DNA from: JBBIMP01 sp037444305
Lineage (GTDB): Bacteria; Acidobacteriota; UBA6911
Direction: 5' to 3'
Assembly (NCBI GenBank): GCA_037444305.1
Contig: JBBIMP010000063.1
Location: 1-19,941 of the forward strand
DNA length: 19,941 bases
Positions 16,732-19,941 of the stretch are shown one piece after another. Position numbers and translations under genes: made by a program. Position 1 is the first letter of the stretch, and every line of letters begins with the position of its first letter. The notes below the pieces were generated by a model. It was not told the origin of the DNA. It saw only the letters and a program-made list of their open reading frames with translations, and made no database searches.

Positions 16732-17742
16732 ATGCTCGCCCAGGTAGAAACCCTGGTCCGAGGTATAGACCACGCGCAGGAGAAGGGGGAGTTGCTCGAT
16801 TGTCTCTTGACGAGCGACACGGGTGAGCTGGCCTTCGCCGTCCGGCCTTTCCGGGCCATCCACCACCTCCGGGAGGCCAAGATCCTCAATCTCACCACCC
16901 GGCCGTTCGAGGAATACGCGGGCTCGGTGCGGGAGAAATTCGGAACCCGGATTGAAAGGATAGGCCTGGAGAGGGTGCTCAATGCCTATGGTGCGGTCAG
17001 GGAAGCGGACGCCCGGGCAGAAACGGACCGCTGGATCGCAGGAGCGGAGAGGGTGGTCGAACCGTCGAGGGAGGACATATACAAATCCTGCCGGCTGGCT
17101 CTCGCACTCGAGAACATTCTCGACGAGGAGCAGGCTACGGTCATGACCATCGACTGCTATGGCTCCATGTGGGACAAGACGATCAAGCTCCCCGCCTATC
17201 CGTGCGTGGCGTTGTCGCGGCTCAACAACCGGGGACTCGGCGGCATCTGCGAGTCCGATCTCCGCTCAGCCATGACCCACATTCTCCTGCAGGGGCTCTC
17301 CGGCAGACCCGGATTCATCAGCGATCCCACAGTCGACGAGGGGACGAACAGCATCATCCTCGCGCATTGCATGGGCACGGTGCACATGGACGGCCCGGCG
17401 AAGCCCGGGCATCCTTACAAGCTGCGGACGGTCATGGAGAGGCAGGAAGGCGTGGTCCCACAGGTCGAGATGCGGGTCGGCCAAAAGGTCACACAGGCCA
17501 TACTTATCGGGACCGACCGCATTCAGTATTTTACGGGTGAGATCGTCGGAGCGCCGGTCGGCTTGGAACACGACCGGGGCTGCCGGACCAAAATCGCGGT
17601 CCGGGTGGATGGGGATCTCTCCCGGCTCTGGCGGAACTGGTCCCAGGGATTGCATCGCCAGACCTGCTACGGCGACCTCACGAGGGAAATGAGGGTTTTC
17701 TCCAAATTCAAGAAGATCGCCCTCGTCAACGAGGCAACCTGA
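16732..17742 (+). CDS. N-terminally truncated L-fucose isomerase-like sugar isomerase (probable pseudogene)
   Basis: A 336-codon frame matching the central and C-terminal parts of the L-fucose/L-arabinose isomerase fold, which interconverts aldoses and ketoses using Mn2+ or a similar metal. Visible features (numbered from ATG 16732): AKILNLTTRPFEEYA (about 49-63), MTIDCYGSMWDKTIKLPAYPC (about 138-158), GGICESDLRSAMTHILLQG, FISDPTVDEGTNSIILAHCMG and WSQGLHRQTCYGD near the end. Glu174 and Asp198 are 24 residues apart, the same spacing as metal ligands Glu337 and Asp361 of E. coli FucI. Relatives are about 470 residues or more, so the N-terminal domain, which helps build the oligomer and active site, is missing. 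No Shine-Dalgarno precedes the ATG; the palindrome abuts it instead. A TTG at 16687 would only add repeat-encoded residues. It is probably a remnant, although the retained part is well preserved. Confidence 0.7.
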   Translation: MLAQVETLVRGIDHAQEKGELLDCLLTSDTGELAFAVRPFRAIHHLREAKILNLTTRPFEEYAGSVREKFGTRIERIGLERVLNAYGAVREADARAETDRWIAGAERVVEPSREDIYKSCRLALALENILDEEQATVMTIDCYGSMWDKTIKLPAYPCVALSRLNNRGLGGICESDLRSAMTHILLQGLSGRPGFISDPTVDEGTNSIILAHCMGTVHMDGPAKPGHPYKLRTVMERQEGVVPQVEMRVGQKVTQAILIGTDRIQYFTGEIVGAPVGLEHDRGCRTKIAVRVDGDLSRLWRNWSQGLHRQTCYGDLTREMRVFSKFKKIALVNEAT

Positions 17743-17990
17743 GGGAGAGAGAAAGCCTCAATCTGGAACAGCCCTGGGGAGTACATCCTGATTCTTGTTT
17801 GCCGAAAAAGTCTCGCGGGCGTGGTGTCGCTTGGAATCTGCAGCAGCACGGCTGACATGAGGCAGTTGATGGCTGCGCATCCGGCAAGAGAGCAAGGCGG
17901 CAGATCGTCTCTAAACGGCGTTTCAGCGCGTCAATAGGAATGTCCGGCAGACTCAAATTTGGGAAGCAAACAGTATGTGCAATTTACCTA

Positions 17991-19052
17991 TTAAAAACAA
18001 GAATCCTGCTTCTCTTCGGGTTTCTCTTTCACCGGGTGTAACAGTATGTAAGTTGGCTTGTCGCGGTCGCAGGTGAGCTGGCCGTCCTCGTATTCAAGCT
18101 CAACGGCCTGAATCGAGCTGCGCCGCTGCTCGTATGAATCGCCGCGCGGCGCGTCTTCGCGTCTGCCAGGGTGCGTGAAATAGAAAAGGAATGCCCGGTC
18201 GTTGCTGATCACGACATCCGGATGCCCGCCTTTGACCTTGTCATCAGGTCCTTTGCCGGGCTTCTCGAGCAGGTTGTCCTTTTGCCGGGTCCACTTCATG
18301 CAATCATCGGAGACATATACACCGAGTCCATTCCAGACATCGACAACCATCCAGTACCGGCCCTTCCAGCGGAACACTTTAGGCCCCTCTCCGGGACGGT
18401 CGCCTATCGCCTTGCCGCGGTCTTCCCATATGTACAGGTCGGGGCTGTCGGCATAGTATATCGATTTGCTGTCGACTTCATTGTTGTACCACATGCGCCA
18501 CGTGCCATCCGGCAGCTGCAAAACGCATGCATCTATCACTTTATTGGAGGAGAGCTTTAGAGTGGAGTTGTACTTCCAATTGAGCAGATCTTTGCTTGTA
18601 AGATGGATGATGTCACGAGGGGCGTTCCAATTGGCAAATATCCCTGGAACAAAAGTCAGGTACATATGGTATGTGCCATCGTGTTCGATGACATCAGGCG
18701 CCCAGTAGGTGTACTCGCCTTCACCGTAGTCTATATTTGCCGTGCCACGGTATTTCCATGTGGCGCCGCCATCTGAAGATTCTGCTATGCCGATGCGTGT
18801 ACCGTGAACCCAGGATACGCCCTCGGGGTTTGGATCGTTGGCACGCCGGTTCGTATAAAACATAAACCACTTATGCTCTTTGGCATTCCAGCAGAGCACC
18901 GGATCTGCCGCGCCGTCATGGACAGGGTCGCGGAACAGAGGCTTGTCAGCTGTCCTGTGCTGTGGCGCACGCTCGGCTGCAACCTGTCCTTCATAGGATA
19001 AAAATGCGGCAAGCAAGACCAGCAAGACAAGGGAGAATTCGAGACGCTTCAT
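17991..19052 (-). CDS. GH43-like secreted glycosidase (five-bladed propeller)
   Basis: A 353-residue exported protein: signal peptide MKRLEFSLVLLVLLAAFL, with GGAGGT 9 bases upstream of the ATG. Repeated beta-blade motifs (WFMFYTNRRA, YHMYLTFV, WRMWYNNE, RYWMVVDVW, FLFYFTHPG) indicate a five-bladed propeller. The three acidic positions expected in GH43-type enzymes are present: Asp50 in AADPV, Asp174 in KVIDACVLQLPDG and Glu222 in RPGEGPKVFRWKG. YWAPDVIEHDGTYHMY is also GH43-like. Substrates of this class include arabinan, arabinoxylan and beta-xylosides, which would suit the nearby ribulokinase, but the specificity cannot be read here. GC content and codon use are clearly lower than the neighbours (for example 29 of 60 G+C at 18601-18660 against 46 of 60 at 9241-9300), suggesting separate acquisition. 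The last residues (EEKQDSCF) are unconserved-looking. Confidence 0.8.
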   Translation of the reverse strand: MKRLEFSLVLLVLLAAFLSYEGQVAAERAPQHRTADKPLFRDPVHDGAADPVLCWNAKEHKWFMFYTNRRANDPNPEGVSWVHGTRIGIAESSDGGATWKYRGTANIDYGEGEYTYWAPDVIEHDGTYHMYLTFVPGIFANWNAPRDIIHLTSKDLLNWKYNSTLKLSSNKVIDACVLQLPDGTWRMWYNNEVDSKSIYYADSPDLYIWEDRGKAIGDRPGEGPKVFRWKGRYWMVVDVWNGLGVYVSDDCMKWTRQKDNLLEKPGKGPDDKVKGGHPDVVISNDRAFLFYFTHPGRREDAPRGDSYEQRRSSIQAVELEYEDGQLTCDRDKPTYILLHPVKEKPEEKQDSCF

Positions 19053-19486
19053 TCGCTTTTACCTCCAATTGCGCAATAGAGGGGTTCAGGTGCGTTTTGC
19101 CGACCGCCCTGGGGGCGCGGCGGCGCGTTTCTATCCTACACAGGCAATTCAAGCGTCATATCTTATCACCTCGGGAGCACATCGAGCTGTATCCTCGATT
19201 GGCGCCGGCGAGCGGCCGGGCAACGACAGCAGTCAGTTCCTGGGTGGCTGAGCGCCGCCGAAAATGATGAGGGCCAACAGCTGTTTATTACCGGTCTTTG
19301 TCCACAAATTCTAGTGATTTATGTCTCACAGGTACATTTTCTGTGAGTGCAGGATGTGGCGTTTTTGCCTTTATATGAGCTTTGTCTCCGCGTTATGAGC
19401 TGGAGTGCTCGACTGCCTGACCTTCCTGCGCGCGTTGTGCAGGGTATAGCGCTCCGGCAAGACGGGCTGATTATAGCGACTGCGAT
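19053..19486. other. Intergenic stretch without a recognisable gene
   Basis: These 434 bp upstream of the GH43-like gene and downstream of yjbQ hold no frame I can support. AT content is higher than in the flanking genes around 19270-19390. A small hairpin (CTCACAG paired with CTGTGAG near 19325-19347) is present. The promoter of the GH43-like gene should be here, but no convincing -35/-10 pair is visible. Confidence 0.5.
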
Positions 19487-19941
19487 TCAGGACAATGGGA
19501 TTGGATCGCTTTTCGTGCCCATGACCACTATGGATATTTCTCGAGGACGGATGCCGTCCAATTCGACGAGGAAGATCGCCTGCCAGCGGCCGAGCTGGAT
19601 TTGTCCGCCGACAACGTTGACGGTTTCGGAGGTTCCCAGATAGACGGCCCGGGCGTGAGAGTGGCCGTTTGCCCGCTCATCCGGTGGTAACGGCTGCTGG
19701 CGGGCGTGGAGATCGTCGTGTCGATAATGGCGGGTTTTAGGGGCCCAGGCCTCCAAAATCTTCTCGAGGTCATCCAGCAGGAGCGGCTCGTTCTCATTGA
19801 TGATGATAGCGGCCGTGGTGTGCCGGGACTGGATGTTGACGAACCCGTCCGAGATGCCCGATCGACGAACACGCTCCCGTACCAGTTCGGTGATGTCGAT
19901 GAACTGGAGGGGCGCCCCGGTGCGTAGGTGCACGAGATCGG
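19487..19941 (-). CDS. yjbQ: YjbQ/UPF0047 family protein (5' end probably beyond window)
   Basis: The frame is open to the right edge and codes for at least 148 residues of the UPF0047/YjbQ family, small cytoplasmic trimeric proteins annotated as secondary thiamine-phosphate synthases because some can replace ThiE; their true role is uncertain. Family motifs are FIDITELVRERV, GFVNIQSRHTTAAIIINENEP (conserved His in RHTT), YRHDDL, GHSHARAVYLG, VVGGQIQLGRWQAIFLVELDG and a final ISIVVMGT strand. The family is usually 135-150 residues. A GTG at 19933 could start it, but the frame continues upstream as DLV, resembling the N-terminal stretch of relatives, and no ribosome-binding site can be seen in the 8 remaining bases. 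I therefore treat it as partial. Confidence 0.85.
   Translation of the reverse strand, partial: DLVHLRTGAPLQFIDITELVRERVRRSGISDGFVNIQSRHTTAAIIINENEPLLLDDLEKILEAWAPKTRHYRHDDLHARQQPLPPDERANGHSHARAVYLGTSETVNVVGGQIQLGRWQAIFLVELDGIRPREISIVVMGTKSDPIPLS

Noticed and set aside
17743..17990. Small minus-strand frames after the isomerase remnant
   Set aside because: They are Cys/Pro/Arg-rich without a ribosome-binding site or recognisable homology; I see nothing supportable in this gap.
19347..19643. 98-aa plus-strand frame overlapping the end of yjbQ
   Set aside because: It is largely antisense to conserved yjbQ codons and has no recognisable domain.

Overview
The window is GC-rich chromosomal DNA from a free-living heterotrophic bacterium. 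Secreted S9 and M24-type peptidases, large secreted glycosidase-like proteins and GGGGACAGGC-core palindromes together suggest Acidobacteriota or a related soil/sediment lineage. That placement is an inference from gene content and should be held loosely. I see no tRNA, rRNA, CRISPR array, transposase gene or phage gene.

Layout, left to right. (1) 1-194, minus: the first 64 residues of a large protein resembling DEAD/DEAH helicases with a DUF1998 C-terminus; it runs off the left edge. (2) 324-1817, minus: a sodium:solute symporter. (3) 1850-1898: a perfect 19-bp REP-like palindrome. (4) 2057-5260, plus: a secreted 1067-aa protein resembling DUF5695 glycosidases, with an inserted discoidin-like domain. 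It is followed by an Xaa-Pro aminopeptidase (5350-6111) that has lost about 200 internal residues in frame. (5) 6112-6376: a convergent gap with two 44-bp direct repeats. (6) 6377-8644, minus: a secreted DPP-IV-like S9 peptidase. (7) 8961-11913, plus: ribulokinase (araB) and a lipoprotein aldose 1-epimerase. (8) 12001-13611, minus: a secreted HExxH metallopeptidase whose second half is a catalytically dead copy of the first. (9) 13814-16648, plus: a second DUF5695-type protein, paralogous to the one at 2057 but without the inserted domain. (10) 16630-16729: a second REP-like palindrome that supplies the stop codon of the preceding gene and ends just before the remains of an L-fucose-isomerase-like sugar isomerase lacking its N-terminal domain (16732-17742). 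(11) 17991-19052, minus: a GH43-like secreted protein of visibly lower GC. (12) 19487-19941, minus: a YjbQ/UPF0047 protein that probably runs off the right edge.

Working together (inference): the region reads as a carbohydrate- and peptide-scavenging island. The two DUF5695-type proteins and the GH43-like protein would release sugars outside the cytoplasm, the mutarotase would equilibrate anomers there, the symporter could import a product, and ribulokinase commits L-ribulose (from L-arabinose) to the pentose phosphate pathway. No L-arabinose isomerase or L-ribulose-5-phosphate epimerase is present here. The S9 peptidase and the broken aminopeptidase P form a proline-peptide pair of which only the S9 member looks functional. 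Several parts (aminopeptidase P, isomerase, second half of the metallopeptidase) show decay or neofunctionalisation, and repeats lie at some of the junctions. I do not see a coherent new defence or mobile system. The most unusual items are the dead-duplicate metallopeptidase, the palindrome/truncated-isomerase junction, and the paralogous glycosidases differing by a nested domain.
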